Below, piece after piece: positions 18,547 to 27,337 of a stretch of 64,000 nucleotides of DNA. The notes beneath the pieces were generated by a model. The model did not search any database. It had not been told where the DNA came from and was given only the letters and a program-made list of their open reading frames with translations. Numbering within the stretch: position 1 is the first letter of the stretch; each line of letters starts with the position of its first letter. The translations under genes were made by a program, and so were the position numbers. The DNA lies in contig NZ_JACHMY010000001.1 of NCBI RefSeq assembly GCF_014205135.1, positions 4,836,001 through 4,900,000 on the forward strand, written 5' to 3'. Source of the stretch: Kribbella italica (GTDB lineage: Bacteria > Actinomycetota > Actinomycetes > Propionibacteriales > Kribbellaceae).

Positions 18547-19896
18547 TCAGCGGACCGGTCCTGTGGTCAGTTCGATATCGGCGGTGTGCTTCTGACCGGT
18601 CTGGTCGGTCCAGGTGACGGAAACCTTGTCGCCCGGCTGGTGCTGGTTGAGCACCGTGGCCAACGCCTCGGGCGAGTCGACCGTCGTACCGCCGAGCGCG
18701 GTGATCACGTCGCCGGCCGACAGGCCCGCCTCGGACGCCTTGCCGTCGGCAACCACGTCGTTGACGACCGCGCCCTGGGCGCCGTTGGTCAGGACGGTGA
18801 CGCCGAGCATCGGGGAGTCGCCGATGTGGACGTCCGCCGAGGACTGACCGGCCTCGATCTGGTCGGCGATCGCCATCGCCTGGTTGATCGGGATCGCGAA
18901 GCCCTGGGTCTGGCCGGCGCCGTTGCCCTGGTCGCCCGGGCCATCGCCCTGGCCTTGGCCCGGCTGCTCCTGGCCCTGGCCCGGCTGCTCCTGACCCTGC
19001 TGACCATCGCCTTGCTGGCCGTCGCCGAAGCCGCCGTCGCCGAACCCGTTGCCGTTGCCGAAGGCGGGGTTGCCAGGATCGAACGCCGTCTGGCCGGGGC
19101 TCTGCTGGTTGCCGCCCGAGCCGGCGGTGTCGACGCCGATCACCTCACCGGCCGAGTTCGCCAGCGGGCCGCCGGAGTCACCGGCCTGGATGTTCGCGTC
19201 GGTCGCGATCAGGCCGGTCAGGTTCTCCGGGTCCTGCCCGGACTCGTCGGTCGCGGTGATCGCCTGGTTCAGCGCGGTCACCTCGCCGGGCGCGTAGCTC
19301 GGCGTACCGCCCTTGCCACCGGCGTTGCCGATGCCGACCACGTCGTCCCCGACCTTCACCGTCGAGGAGTCGCCGATCTTGGCCGTCTCCAGCCCGGAAG
19401 CGTCCTTGAGCTTCAGTACGGCGATGTCGTGGTTGTCGTCGTACCCGACAACGCTGGCCTGGTAGGTCTTCCCATTACCGACGTTCACCACGCTGATCTG
19501 CGTCGCGCCCTCGATCACGTGGTGGTTGGTGAGCACCTCACCGTCCGGCGTCAGCACGATCCCGGTGCCGGCGGCGCGCCCTCCCTCGTACCCGAGCACG
19601 GTGTTGATGTTCACCAGTCCGGGCGACACCTTCGCGGCGACGTCGGACGGGCTGAGCACCTGGGCCAACTGCGAGGAGTTCGTCGCGTGCTGGTCGATGC
19701 CCCACGCCACCGACCCGGCCACGAGCGCGGCGGCCAGACCGAACGCGCCGATCAGCGCCGGCACCCGGCGGCGCCGCTTCGGCGGCTGCGGCTGGTACGG
19801 CGGCTGCCACGGCCCCGGCTGCGGGTACCCGTACGACACGTAGCCGTGCGGCGGATACCCCGGCTGCTGCTGATTCTGTTGCCCCTGCTGGTCCAT
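18547..19896 (-). CDS. HtrA/DegP-like S1C serine protease with PDZ domain, membrane-anchored
   Basis: The 449-aa protein starts with a Gln/Pro/Tyr-rich cytosolic tail (residues 1-40), a KRRRR stop and one membrane helix (about 46-67). The trypsin-like domain has His in TNHHV, Asp in HDIAVLKL and Ser in AGDSGGPL. About 75 residues rich in Gly, Gln and Asp (roughly 253-328) interrupt the protease domain just before GFAIPINQA. A PDZ domain follows (about 345-445, with GAVVNDV and GLSAGDVITALGG). It probably degrades or repairs misfolded exported proteins. AGGAGG lies upstream of the ATG. Confidence 0.92.
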   Translation of the reverse strand: MDQQGQQNQQQPGYPPHGYVSYGYPQPGPWQPPYQPQPPKRRRRVPALIGAFGLAAALVAGSVAWGIDQHATNSSQLAQVLSPSDVAAKVSPGLVNINTVLGYEGGRAAGTGIVLTPDGEVLTNHHVIEGATQISVVNVGNGKTYQASVVGYDDNHDIAVLKLKDASGLETAKIGDSSTVKVGDDVVGIGNAGGKGGTPSYAPGEVTALNQAITATDESGQDPENLTGLIATDANIQAGDSGGPLANSAGEVIGVDTAGSGGNQQSPGQTAFDPGNPAFGNGNGFGDGGFGDGQQGDGQQGQEQPGQGQEQPGQGQGDGPGDQGNGAGQTQGFAIPINQAMAIADQIEAGQSSADVHIGDSPMLGVTVLTNGAQGAVVNDVVADGKASEAGLSAGDVITALGGTTVDSPEALATVLNQHQPGDKVSVTWTDQTGQKHTADIELTTGPVR

Positions 19897-20327
19897 CGTC
19901 CCTGCGCCTCCTCAGGCTGTTCCTTCCTGAGATCGAGTAGACCTCGCGCACCTGAGAACCCCATCGGACCAACAGAGGAATCACCTGAGAATCCGGTGTG
20001 CCGCAGAACACACGCCTAAGGCAACTACTTCCACAGTCGCACGACCGCCGACTGAGCCCGACCACCACCACAACCCCTGCCGTCACACCGCCCCACCCAA
20101 GCCCGAGCACGTCCCCACCCCACCCGCGAGTTCGCACTTGAACACCCCTCAGCCGCCGTTTCGCCACGAATCCGGCTGAACCGTGCCCAAAGTCGCCTCG
20201 ACCACCCCGCGCAACCACTCACCACCGCGCTCACTGCCGCCGCCCAGGACGACTGCAGCCGAATTTCGCCACTGGCGCGGTACACCGCGTCAGTCATCGA
20301 ACTACGCGGCAGTCGTGAAGCAACGCG
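19897..20327. other. Intergenic region without a recognisable gene
   Basis: Apart from the htrA leader (AGGAGG near 19911) this 430-bp stretch holds no convincing gene. It is C-rich with many CCACC runs. The 11-mer CGCGTCAGTCA occurs at 20286-20296 and again at 20324-20334, where the TetR remnant begins. Confidence 0.5.
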
Positions 20328-20450
20328 TCAGTCAACGCACCACGGGACGACGGACCCGACCTCCGCCAGGTAGTGCTCGACGTACGCCGTGAACACCGCG
20401 TCGAAGAGCCCGTCCTTGTTCCCGAAGTAGGCGTAGATCATCGCCGTAAC
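20328..20450 (-). pseudogene. Remnant of a TetR-type DNA-binding domain
   Basis: On the minus strand about 40 codons read VTAMIYAYFGNKDGLFDAVF, the second half of a TetR helix-turn-helix, then VEHYLAEVGSVV and a stop at 20328. There is no start, no first helix and no ligand domain. Homology starts abruptly at base 20450, exactly where the SDR fragment on the other strand starts, so 20450 looks like a rearrangement breakpoint. Confidence 0.7.
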
Positions 20451-20718
20451 TGGCAGAGGCGGCGCTCGAGGCCGGGGATCGGGTGGTGACGACGGCTCGC
20501 ACGCCGGAGCAGCTCGAGGACTTGGTGACCAGGTACGGCGATCGCGTGCGGGCGGTGGCGCTCGACGTGACCGACGCGGCGGCGGCGCGGGACGCTGTTC
20601 AGGTGGCGTTGACCGCGTTCGGCGGGCTCGACGTGGTGGCGAACAACGCCGGGTACGCGAACAGCGTGGCGACGAGGCCGAGCAGTGGGCCCACGTCAGC
20701 ACGTCGACCGACTACTGA
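20450..20718 (+). pseudogene. Internally deleted, N-truncated SDR gene
   Basis: The frame opens LAEAALEAGDRVVTTAR, which normally follows the TGxxxGIG loop, and continues to VTDAAAARD and LDVVANNAGYANSVA. Homology then jumps frame to DEAEQWAHVSTSTDY and a stop at 20716-20718, which resembles an SDR C-terminus. The catalytic Ser-Tyr-Lys region is missing. It is therefore the two ends of one SDR gene with a large internal deletion, and cannot be active. The end overlaps the hydrolase stop by 7 bp. Confidence 0.7.
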
Positions 20719-21515
20719 ACCAGGAAGTCTTCCAGCAAGGCGTTCACCTCGGTCGGGTTCTCCAGCGCGGCGAGATGCGCAGTCCTCTCCAGTACGGCGA
20801 AAGCAGCGCCCGGGATCGCGTCGGCCATCGCCTGCGTCTCCGCGACCGGGAACGTCGCGTCCTCGCGTCCGGCCACGACCAGCACCGGGGCCTTGATCGA
20901 CGCGAACAGCTGCCGCTGGTCGGGCCGGCGCGGGACCACACTCGTGACCGCGTGCCGCACCGACTCGACGTCCGCCCGCGACGCCATATCGTTGACATAG
21001 GCAACGACCGACGGCCGGTCCCGCTTGCTGGTCGGCCCGAGGAACGCATCCCGCACCGGCCCCACCAACGGCCCACGCATCCCACCCAGCAGTCGCGCGG
21101 CAACGACCAGCGCCGGATACTCGATCCTCTGCCGCAGCCCTGCCGGCGAAGCCGTCGCGTTCATCAGCACCGCGCGATCGATCCGGTCAGGATGCAGCGC
21201 GGCGAAGGTCCCACCGATCATCCCGCCCCACGAGTTGCCGACCAGGTGCGCCCGGTCGATGCCGAGGGCATCGAGAATCTGTACGACGACCCGCGCGCAC
21301 TCCACGAACTCGAACGGCCGGGTCAGCGGGCTGCTCCCACCGTGCCCCGGCGGGTCCACCAGGACGACGCGGAACCGGTCCGCGAAGTACGCCGCCTGCG
21401 CGTCCCACAGCGTCCCGTCCATCAGCAGACTCGGCCAGCACACCATCGCCGGCCCGTCGCCCCCGACCCGAAGCCGGATCCGCCCGAGCACCGTCTCGGC
21501 GTACTGGTCTTCCAT
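20712..21515 (-). CDS. Alpha/beta hydrolase
   Basis: The 267-aa protein has the nucleophile elbow GNSWGG, an acid Asp in AGREDATFPV and the catalytic His in ERTAHLAALENP, complete for the fold. DPPGHGGSS is the oxyanion-side loop. It resembles 3-oxoadipate enol-lactonase-type and related esterases, but the substrate is uncertain. It lies 10 bp after the WYL regulator gene on the same strand and is probably in one transcript with it. Confidence 0.87.
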   Translation of the reverse strand: MEDQYAETVLGRIRLRVGGDGPAMVCWPSLLMDGTLWDAQAAYFADRFRVVLVDPPGHGGSSPLTRPFEFVECARVVVQILDALGIDRAHLVGNSWGGMIGGTFAALHPDRIDRAVLMNATASPAGLRQRIEYPALVVAARLLGGMRGPLVGPVRDAFLGPTSKRDRPSVVAYVNDMASRADVESVRHAVTSVVPRRPDQRQLFASIKAPVLVVAGREDATFPVAETQAMADAIPGAAFAVLERTAHLAALENPTEVNALLEDFLVQ

Positions 21516-21525
21516 GAGCGGGACC

Positions 21526-22452
21526 TTAAGCCCCGGCGAGCCGCGCCGCTACTGTGCGGGCATGCTCGGCGACTTCGGGTGGCGAGACGACCTCGAAAGC
21601 GAACCCCAACAGGCCCATGTAGAGCACGAGCTCGTCCAAGGAGTTCGAGCCGGTCCGCACCAGGCAGGTCGACTCGTCGACGGCCTCCACCGCGGCCACC
21701 GTCGACGACAGGCGGTCGCCGACCGCAAAAGCGGAAGCGTGGACGCGGAAGACCGCCTGGTACTTGTAACCACCAGAGGCGATGCCCTCGAAAACCTCCG
21801 AAGGCAGCGCACGCGGCGTGAACCGCGGGCCGACCGGAATCCTCAACACCATCCGGTCGAGCCGATACGTCCGCCAGTCCTCCCGATCCAGGTCCCACGC
21901 CGTCAGGTACCAGCGCCGCCCGGTGTGGACGAGCCGATGCGGCTCCGTCGTTCGCACACTCGCCGTACCGTCGTGGGAGGAGTAGTCGAACCGCAGCCGC
22001 TGATGGTCCCGGCAGACCGCTGCGACGGCCAGCAACACCTCCGGGTCGACCACAGCCCCCTGAGCAGCCGGTACGGCGACCGACTGCAGCAGGCGAACCC
22101 GATGTCGCAGCCGCGACGGCAGCACCTGCTCCAGCTTGGTCAGCGCGCGCACCGACGACTCCTCCAGCCCGGCCACTCCCCCGGCCGCCGAGCCGCGCAG
22201 CCCGATCGCGACGGCGACGGCCTCCTCGTCGTCCAGCAGCAACGGCGGCAGCGACGCCCCGGCGCCCAGTCGGTAGCCCGCAACACCCGGCACAGCCTCG
22301 ACCGGGTAGCCGAGGTTGCGCAGCTTGTCGACGTCCCGCCGGACCGTCCGCACCCCAACGCCCAGCTCTTCGGCCAGCGTCGTGCCCGACCAGTCGCGCG
22401 GAGTCTGCAGCAGGGAGAGCAGCTTGAGCAGCCGCGCCGAGGTTTCCAACAT
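21526..22452 (-). CDS. WYL-domain transcriptional regulator (YafY/DeoR-like)
   Basis: The 308-aa protein has an N-terminal winged helix (LAEELGVGVRTVRRDVDKLRNLGYPVEA, residues about 26-53). The WYL domain reads RLVHTGRRWYLTAWDLDREDW with a following YRLDRM, and a WCX C-terminal extension is present. WYL domains sense ligands such as nucleotides. It faces the epoxide hydrolase gene divergently, and the perfect inverted repeat at 22475-22493 between them is the likely operator. Confidence 0.88.
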   Translation of the reverse strand: MLETSARLLKLLSLLQTPRDWSGTTLAEELGVGVRTVRRDVDKLRNLGYPVEAVPGVAGYRLGAGASLPPLLLDDEEAVAVAIGLRGSAAGGVAGLEESSVRALTKLEQVLPSRLRHRVRLLQSVAVPAAQGAVVDPEVLLAVAAVCRDHQRLRFDYSSHDGTASVRTTEPHRLVHTGRRWYLTAWDLDREDWRTYRLDRMVLRIPVGPRFTPRALPSEVFEGIASGGYKYQAVFRVHASAFAVGDRLSSTVAAVEAVDESTCLVRTGSNSLDELVLYMGLLGFAFEVVSPPEVAEHARTVAARLAGA

Positions 22453-22474
22453 GTCCGCAACTCTGCCACCAAGC

Positions 22475-22493
22475 TAGGACTGAAGCTGTCCTA
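22475..22493. promoter_or_regulatory. Inverted repeat TAGGAC-N7-GTCCTA between WYL regulator and epoxide hydrolase
   Basis: The two hexamers (22475-22480 and 22488-22493) are perfect reverse complements. They sit 22 bp from both start codons, in the 63-bp divergent promoter region, the place expected for the operator of the WYL regulator. Confidence 0.6.
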
Positions 22494-22515
22494 ACCAGAT
22501 GAAACAGTCGAAGAC

Positions 22516-23667
22516 ATGACCACGATCACTCCGTTCCGCATCGACATCCCGCAGACCACGCTCGACGACCTGCAGCGCCGGCTCACCGACGCTCGGCTCC
22601 CGGCCAAGCTGCCGGGCGACGGCTGGGACACCGGCGTCCCGGTCAGCTGGCTGAGCGACCTGGTCGACTACTGGCGCACCGAGTACGACTGGCGCAAGGT
22701 CGAGCAGCAGCTCAACCAGTTCCCGCAGTACACGACCGAGATCGACGGGCAGCAGATCCACTTCCTGCACGTCCGGTCGGCCGAGGCGGACGCGTTGCCG
22801 CTGCTGCTCACGCACGGCTGGCCTGGTTCGTTCATCGAGTTCGTCGACCTGATCGGGCCGCTGACGGACCCGGTCGCGCACGGCGGCGAGGCGAGCGACG
22901 CCTTCCACGTGGTGATCCCGTCGCTGCCCGGCTTCGGGTTCTCGACGCCGGTCGCGAGCGAGGGATGGACGACCGAGCGGATCGGCCGGGCCTGGGCCGA
23001 GCTGATGAGCCGGCTCGGCTACGAGCGGTACGGCGTCCAGGGCGGCGACATCGGCGGCTCGGTGTCGCCGGAGGTCGCGCGGGCCGACAGAGAACGTGTC
23101 GTCGGCGTGCACGTGAACGGCGGGCCCGCGATTCCGCCGTACCCGCTGCCCGACGAGGAACTCGCGACGCTGACGCCGCTGGAGCAGGACCGGGTCGCGC
23201 GGGTCGGCGCGTTCATGCAGGAGGAGTTCGGCTACATCGCGATCCAGTCGACCCGGCCGCAGGCACTGGCGTACGGGCTGGTCGACTCACCGGTCGGGCA
23301 GCTGGCCTGGATCATGGACAAGTTCCGCGAGTGGACTCACCCGCGGGCGACGCTGCCGGACGAGATCATCGGCCGCGACACCCTGCTCACGAACGTGATG
23401 ATCTACTGGCTGACCGGCTCGGCCGGCAGTTCGGCGTACGTCGGGTACGCGCAGGGCGGCGCCTGGGGCGCCAAGCTGGGCAACTCCGGCGTCCCGACCG
23501 CGGCGATCGTCTTCGCCCACGACGTCGGCATCCGCCGGTACGCCGAGGAGGAGAACACCATCGTGCGCTGGACCGACGTCGACCAGGGCGGCCACTTCGC
23601 CGCCCTGGAGGAGCCGGAGCTCCTGCTCGCCGACGTCCGGGCGTTCTTCAGGACCGTTCGAGGATGA
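22516..23667 (+). CDS. Epoxide hydrolase (microsomal-type, EHN domain)
   Basis: The 383-aa protein has the N-terminal EHN domain (FRIDIPQTTLDDLQRRLTDA to about 110). The catalytic alpha/beta fold has HGWPGS (oxyanion hole), QGGDIGGS (Asp nucleophile) and DQGGHFAALEEPELL (catalytic His). The two ring-opening Tyr are probably in the lid. It hydrolyses epoxides to diols. It is divergent from the WYL regulator, and the 3' end overlaps the convergent reductase by 20 bp. Confidence 0.92.
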   Translation: MTTITPFRIDIPQTTLDDLQRRLTDARLPAKLPGDGWDTGVPVSWLSDLVDYWRTEYDWRKVEQQLNQFPQYTTEIDGQQIHFLHVRSAEADALPLLLTHGWPGSFIEFVDLIGPLTDPVAHGGEASDAFHVVIPSLPGFGFSTPVASEGWTTERIGRAWAELMSRLGYERYGVQGGDIGGSVSPEVARADRERVVGVHVNGGPAIPPYPLPDEELATLTPLEQDRVARVGAFMQEEFGYIAIQSTRPQALAYGLVDSPVGQLAWIMDKFREWTHPRATLPDEIIGRDTLLTNVMIYWLTGSAGSSAYVGYAQGGAWGAKLGNSGVPTAAIVFAHDVGIRRYAEEENTIVRWTDVDQGGHFAALEEPELLLADVRAFFRTVRG

Positions 23668-24064
23668 CGACCGGGATCTCGCGGTCGGTCTTGGTCGTGT
23701 AGGTGTCGTAGTCCGGCCAGACCTCGACCATCTGCGGCCAGATCTTCGCCCGCTCGTCCGGGTTCGCGACCCGGGCGCGCGCGGCGAACCGGTCGCCCTT
23801 GATCTGCGCCTTCACGTCCGGGTTCGCCTCCAGGTTGTGGAACCAGCCCGGGTGCACGGGCGCGCCGCCCTTGGACGCCACGATCGCGTAGCCCTCGTCG
23901 ACCTGGCGGTAGATCAGCGCGTTCTTGCGCTCCTCGCCGGACTTGGCGCCGATCGTGGTCAGGACCAGGATCGTCGCGCCGTGGTCGCCCCAGTCGTAGC
24001 CGGTCGCACCGTCGGTGTCCTCGTACGCCTTCACGTGATCGGCGCCGTACAGCTGCTCAGCCAT
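23648..24064 (-). CDS. Nitroreductase-family deazaflavin (F420)-dependent oxidoreductase
   Basis: The ATG at 24064 with AAGGAG five bases ahead gives 138 aa; longer frames extend into unrelated sequence. The Ddn-like pattern is clear: ILVLTTIGAKSGEERKNALIY, ASKGGAPVHPGWFHNLEANP and a late Tyr/Trp-rich stretch. Ddn-type proteins bind F420 and reduce nitro or enone substrates, and many have unknown targets. A TATAAC-like box (24085-24092) lies upstream. Confidence 0.9.
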   Translation of the reverse strand: MAEQLYGADHVKAYEDTDGATGYDWGDHGATILVLTTIGAKSGEERKNALIYRQVDEGYAIVASKGGAPVHPGWFHNLEANPDVKAQIKGDRFAARARVANPDERAKIWPQMVEVWPDYDTYTTKTDREIPVVILERS

Positions 24065-24129
24065 GCCATCTCCTTGCTTACGCGGGTATAACGCGCACAA
24101 CCATATGCCTCCAGTGAAGATTCCCGCGC

Positions 24130-25038
24130 TCAGCGGCGCGGCGGCACCGGCACCCGCATCAGGTCCGCGGCGATCACGACCTCGCCGTCGAACTCCGCCC
24201 GCGCCTCCTCCTCGAACAGCTTCATGTCCGTGTAGCGCTGCGAGAAGTGCGTCAGCACCAACGTCCGTACGCCGCACTCCCGCGCGACGCGAGCAGCCTG
24301 ACGCGCCGTGAGATGTCCGAAGTTACGAGCCAGCGTCGCCTCCGAGGACAGGTACGTCGACTCGATCACCAGCAGGTCCGCGCCGTCGGCCAGCCGGAAC
24401 ACGCCCTCGCACAACCGCGTGTCCATCACGAACGCGAACCGCTGCCCGCGTCGCGGCTCGCTGACCTGCTCGACGGTCACCGTCCGGCCGTCCACCACCA
24501 GCGACCCGGCCGCCTGCAGCCGTCCGACCGCGGGCCCACTCACGCCGTACGCCGCCAACTGGTCCGGCAGCATCCGCCGGCCGTCGGGCTCGATCAGCTG
24601 GTACCCGAAGGCCTCGACCGGGTGCTCGAGCCGTCGTACCCAGAGCTGTCCGAACGAGCCGACGGACAGCAGCCCTTCCTCGTCGATCGGCTCCTCGCGC
24701 AGCTCGGCCCGCTCGAAGAACGACGCGGCGTACCGCAGGCGGGTGAAGTACTCCTGCCCGGACGCCGGGTAGTGCGCGTGCACGGGATGCGGCACGCCGT
24801 CGAGCGACAGCCGCTGCACCACCCCCGGTACGCCGAGGCAGTGGTCACCGTGGAAGTGCGTGACGCACAGCCGCGTGATCGCGCCGGCCGCGACCCCGGC
24901 GTACAGCATCTGCCGCTGGGTACCCTCGCCCGGGTCGAACAGGAACCCCTCGGAGTCCCAGCGCAGGAAGTAGCCGTTCTGGTTCCGCTGCCGGGAGGCC
25001 ACCTGGCTCCCGGTGCCCAGCACAACTAGTTCGCGCAC
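24130..25038 (-). CDS. rnz: Ribonuclease Z-like metallo-beta-lactamase nuclease
   Basis: The 302-aa protein has the metal-binding THFHGDHCLGVPG, LVIESTY, and LVLTHFSQRYTD, the HFSxRY block typical of tRNase Z. NQNGYFLRW and FDPGEGTQRQM are the N-terminal family blocks. It would cleave 3' trailers from tRNA precursors. The GTG at 25038 lies 4 bp after the stop of the kinase-phospholyase gene, so this housekeeping-type gene is the tail of the catabolic operon. Confidence 0.9.
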   Translation of the reverse strand: MRELVVLGTGSQVASRQRNQNGYFLRWDSEGFLFDPGEGTQRQMLYAGVAAGAITRLCVTHFHGDHCLGVPGVVQRLSLDGVPHPVHAHYPASGQEYFTRLRYAASFFERAELREEPIDEEGLLSVGSFGQLWVRRLEHPVEAFGYQLIEPDGRRMLPDQLAAYGVSGPAVGRLQAAGSLVVDGRTVTVEQVSEPRRGQRFAFVMDTRLCEGVFRLADGADLLVIESTYLSSEATLARNFGHLTARQAARVARECGVRTLVLTHFSQRYTDMKLFEEEARAEFDGEVVIAADLMRVPVPPRR

Positions 25039-25042
25039 GCCC

Positions 25043-27337
25043 TCACAGTAGTGCGAACGCCTTCAGGAAGATCTCGACGTGCTGGGTCTGCCAGATCAAC
25101 GGCGGCCGAACCTTGAGCACCTGACCACCAGGACCGGTCGTGCCGACCAGTACGCCGAGGTCGCGCAGCCGCTCGGCCAGGTCGGCCGCGGTGACCCCGG
25201 CCTCGTCGGGGATCTCGACACCGACCATCAACCCCTGACCTCGCACCCGAACGGCCGGGTGGATCGAGGGCGCCAGCTCGGCCAGCCCCGCGGCGAGCTG
25301 CGCACCGACCTCGCCCGAGCGCGCGACCAGGTCCGACTCCTCGATCACGTCGAGCACCGTGTTGGCCGCGACGCAGGAGACCGGGTTGCCGCCGAAGGTG
25401 CTGAAGAACTCGTCGACATCGGCGAACTGCGCGGCGATCTCGCGCCGGGTGATCAGCGCGGCCACCGGGTGCCCGTTGCCCATCGGCTTGCCCAGCGTGA
25501 CGAAGTCCGGCGTCAGCCCGTAGTCCTCGAACCGCCACAGGTGCCGACCGCCGCGACCGAACCCGGCCTGCACCTCGTCGGCCAGGAACAGCCCGCCGGC
25601 CGCGCGGACCTCGTCCTGCAGCCCGCGCATGAACTCGCCGGTCGGCGTCAGGATGCCCGCGCTGCTGAACACCGAGTCGACGGCGAGCAGCGCGACGTCA
25701 TGTCCCCGCATTTCCGAACGTCCGGCGCGAACCCGTTGCCTGGCGTCCTCCTCGGTCGGCTGGCGACCGTCGGCGTCGGTGCGCGGCGCCTCGAACGTCC
25801 CGACGTGCGCCGGGCGCGCGGACGACGGATAGGTGTTGGTCGAGAACGCCGTCGTCGCCTCGCTCACCCCGTGGTAGGCGAGATCCGCGGCCATCGCGCC
25901 GGACCTCCCGGTGACGATTCGCGCCATCCGCCAGGCCAGGTCGTTCGCCTCGCTGCCGGAGTTCATGAAGACGCAGGTGTCCAGACCGTCCGACATCGAC
26001 GCGGTCAGCCGCTCGGCCAGCTCGATCGCGTGCGGGTGCAGGTATCGCGAGTGCACGTTCAGTACGGCGGACTGCCGCGCGATCGCCTGCACCACCGCCG
26101 GGTGCGCGTGCCCGACCACCGGAACGTTGTTGTAGGCATCGAGATACCGCTTGCCGTCGGCCCCTTCGATCCAGGCGCCTTCAGCCCGGACCACCTGCAA
26201 CGGCCGCCGGTAGAACAACGGCGACAACGTCCTCCCCCCGAACACCAAGTCCCGGCGCCCGAGCAGGCCCGCATCCCCCGTCACAGCAACCCGCGACGTG
26301 CCACAGATCCGGTGGAACCGATCCGCCAATTCCCGAGGATCCAAGTCAGCCCACGAATCCAGCACATTCCAACTACCGGCGACGAGGCTGGTCAGGTACT
26401 CCTCGTTCCCCGGATACAGCGGCGCCCGCCAGGCCGAGATCAACGTGCTCGCCGCACACCGCGCAAGCACCAGCTCCCCGATCAGCTCCACCTCCTCCGG
26501 CTCCAGCGGCAGCACTCGCTGGTACGCGTCCAGGAACTCCCGCGCGGCCGGCCACAGGTCGTCGGACTCACGCAGCAACGAGGCCAGGCTGATCGCCAGG
26601 TCCGCGACCCGCGCGGTGTGGTGCATGTCGCCGAAGTCGATCACCCCGTCGATGCCGTCGGCCCCGAGCAGCACGTTGCTCAACGTCACGTCACCGTGCA
26701 GGACGAAGCCGGGCAGCCTACCTGTTGCCGCAGGCAAGGACTCGAAGCGGTCCAGCAACTTCTGCATCGGAGCGCGCCGGCGTTCCTCGGGCAGGCGCTC
26801 GGCGTACGGGCGCAGCGACGAAACGATGCGCGGATCCCAGTCCAGCCGGCGATGCGCGGCCGGGTCCCCGAAGCCCTGCAGGGCCTTGACCAGCCGGGCG
26901 CAGATCGTGCCGAACGACGCCGCGAACCAGCTCGGCAGCCGCACCAGGTCACCGACCTGACCGGGCATCACCGTCATCAGCCGCGTCAGGTGCCGGCGGC
27001 CGTCCTCGGCCTCGGCCAGGACCACCGAGCTGCCGTCGAGCGCCGTGAGCAACCGCGGGATCGGCAGACCGGGATCGGTCATCTCGACGTGCCGCATCGC
27101 CGCGCTCTCCATCGCGATCTGCGCCGGGTCGTCGCCGGTGTTGGAGATCTTCAGCACCAGCTCGCGGCCGTCGCCGGCCACGGCGAGGAAGTTGCGGTCG
27201 CGCTCGCTGCGCAGCATCCGCAGCTCGGCCGTGATCCCGTACGCCGACCGCAGCAGCTCGGTCGCCGCGGCGAGGCCGACCTCGGGCGGGTCCTCGATCA
27301 TGCTCGGCGTCTGACCGGCCGCTGGCTCCACGCTCAC
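25043..27337 (-). CDS. Kinase-phospholyase fusion (APH-type kinase plus class III aminotransferase-fold)
   Basis: The 764-aa protein joins two enzymes. Residues about 30-330 form an APH/choline-kinase-like domain with HGDVTLSNVL (catalytic loop) and VIDFGDM (metal Asp). Residues about 360-764 are a class III PLP fold with NSGSEANDLAWRMAR, FLADEVQAGFGR and the Schiff-base Lys in TLGKPMGNGHPV. The last block matches the AGXT2L/phospholyase branch that eliminates phosphate and ammonia from phosphoethanolamine or 5-phosphohydroxylysine. Kinase and lyase would act in sequence on one amine. The GTG start overlaps the preceding stop (GTGA). The substrate is inferred only. Confidence 0.85.
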   Translation of the reverse strand: MSVEPAAGQTPSMIEDPPEVGLAAATELLRSAYGITAELRMLRSERDRNFLAVAGDGRELVLKISNTGDDPAQIAMESAAMRHVEMTDPGLPIPRLLTALDGSSVVLAEAEDGRRHLTRLMTVMPGQVGDLVRLPSWFAASFGTICARLVKALQGFGDPAAHRRLDWDPRIVSSLRPYAERLPEERRRAPMQKLLDRFESLPAATGRLPGFVLHGDVTLSNVLLGADGIDGVIDFGDMHHTARVADLAISLASLLRESDDLWPAAREFLDAYQRVLPLEPEEVELIGELVLARCAASTLISAWRAPLYPGNEEYLTSLVAGSWNVLDSWADLDPRELADRFHRICGTSRVAVTGDAGLLGRRDLVFGGRTLSPLFYRRPLQVVRAEGAWIEGADGKRYLDAYNNVPVVGHAHPAVVQAIARQSAVLNVHSRYLHPHAIELAERLTASMSDGLDTCVFMNSGSEANDLAWRMARIVTGRSGAMAADLAYHGVSEATTAFSTNTYPSSARPAHVGTFEAPRTDADGRQPTEEDARQRVRAGRSEMRGHDVALLAVDSVFSSAGILTPTGEFMRGLQDEVRAAGGLFLADEVQAGFGRGGRHLWRFEDYGLTPDFVTLGKPMGNGHPVAALITRREIAAQFADVDEFFSTFGGNPVSCVAANTVLDVIEESDLVARSGEVGAQLAAGLAELAPSIHPAVRVRGQGLMVGVEIPDEAGVTAADLAERLRDLGVLVGTTGPGGQVLKVRPPLIWQTQHVEIFLKAFALL

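Noticed and set aside
20286..20334. 11-bp direct repeats CGCGTCAGTCA as attachment sites
   Set aside because: They flank only 27 bp and no integrase or tRNA is near; chance or local duplication is simpler.
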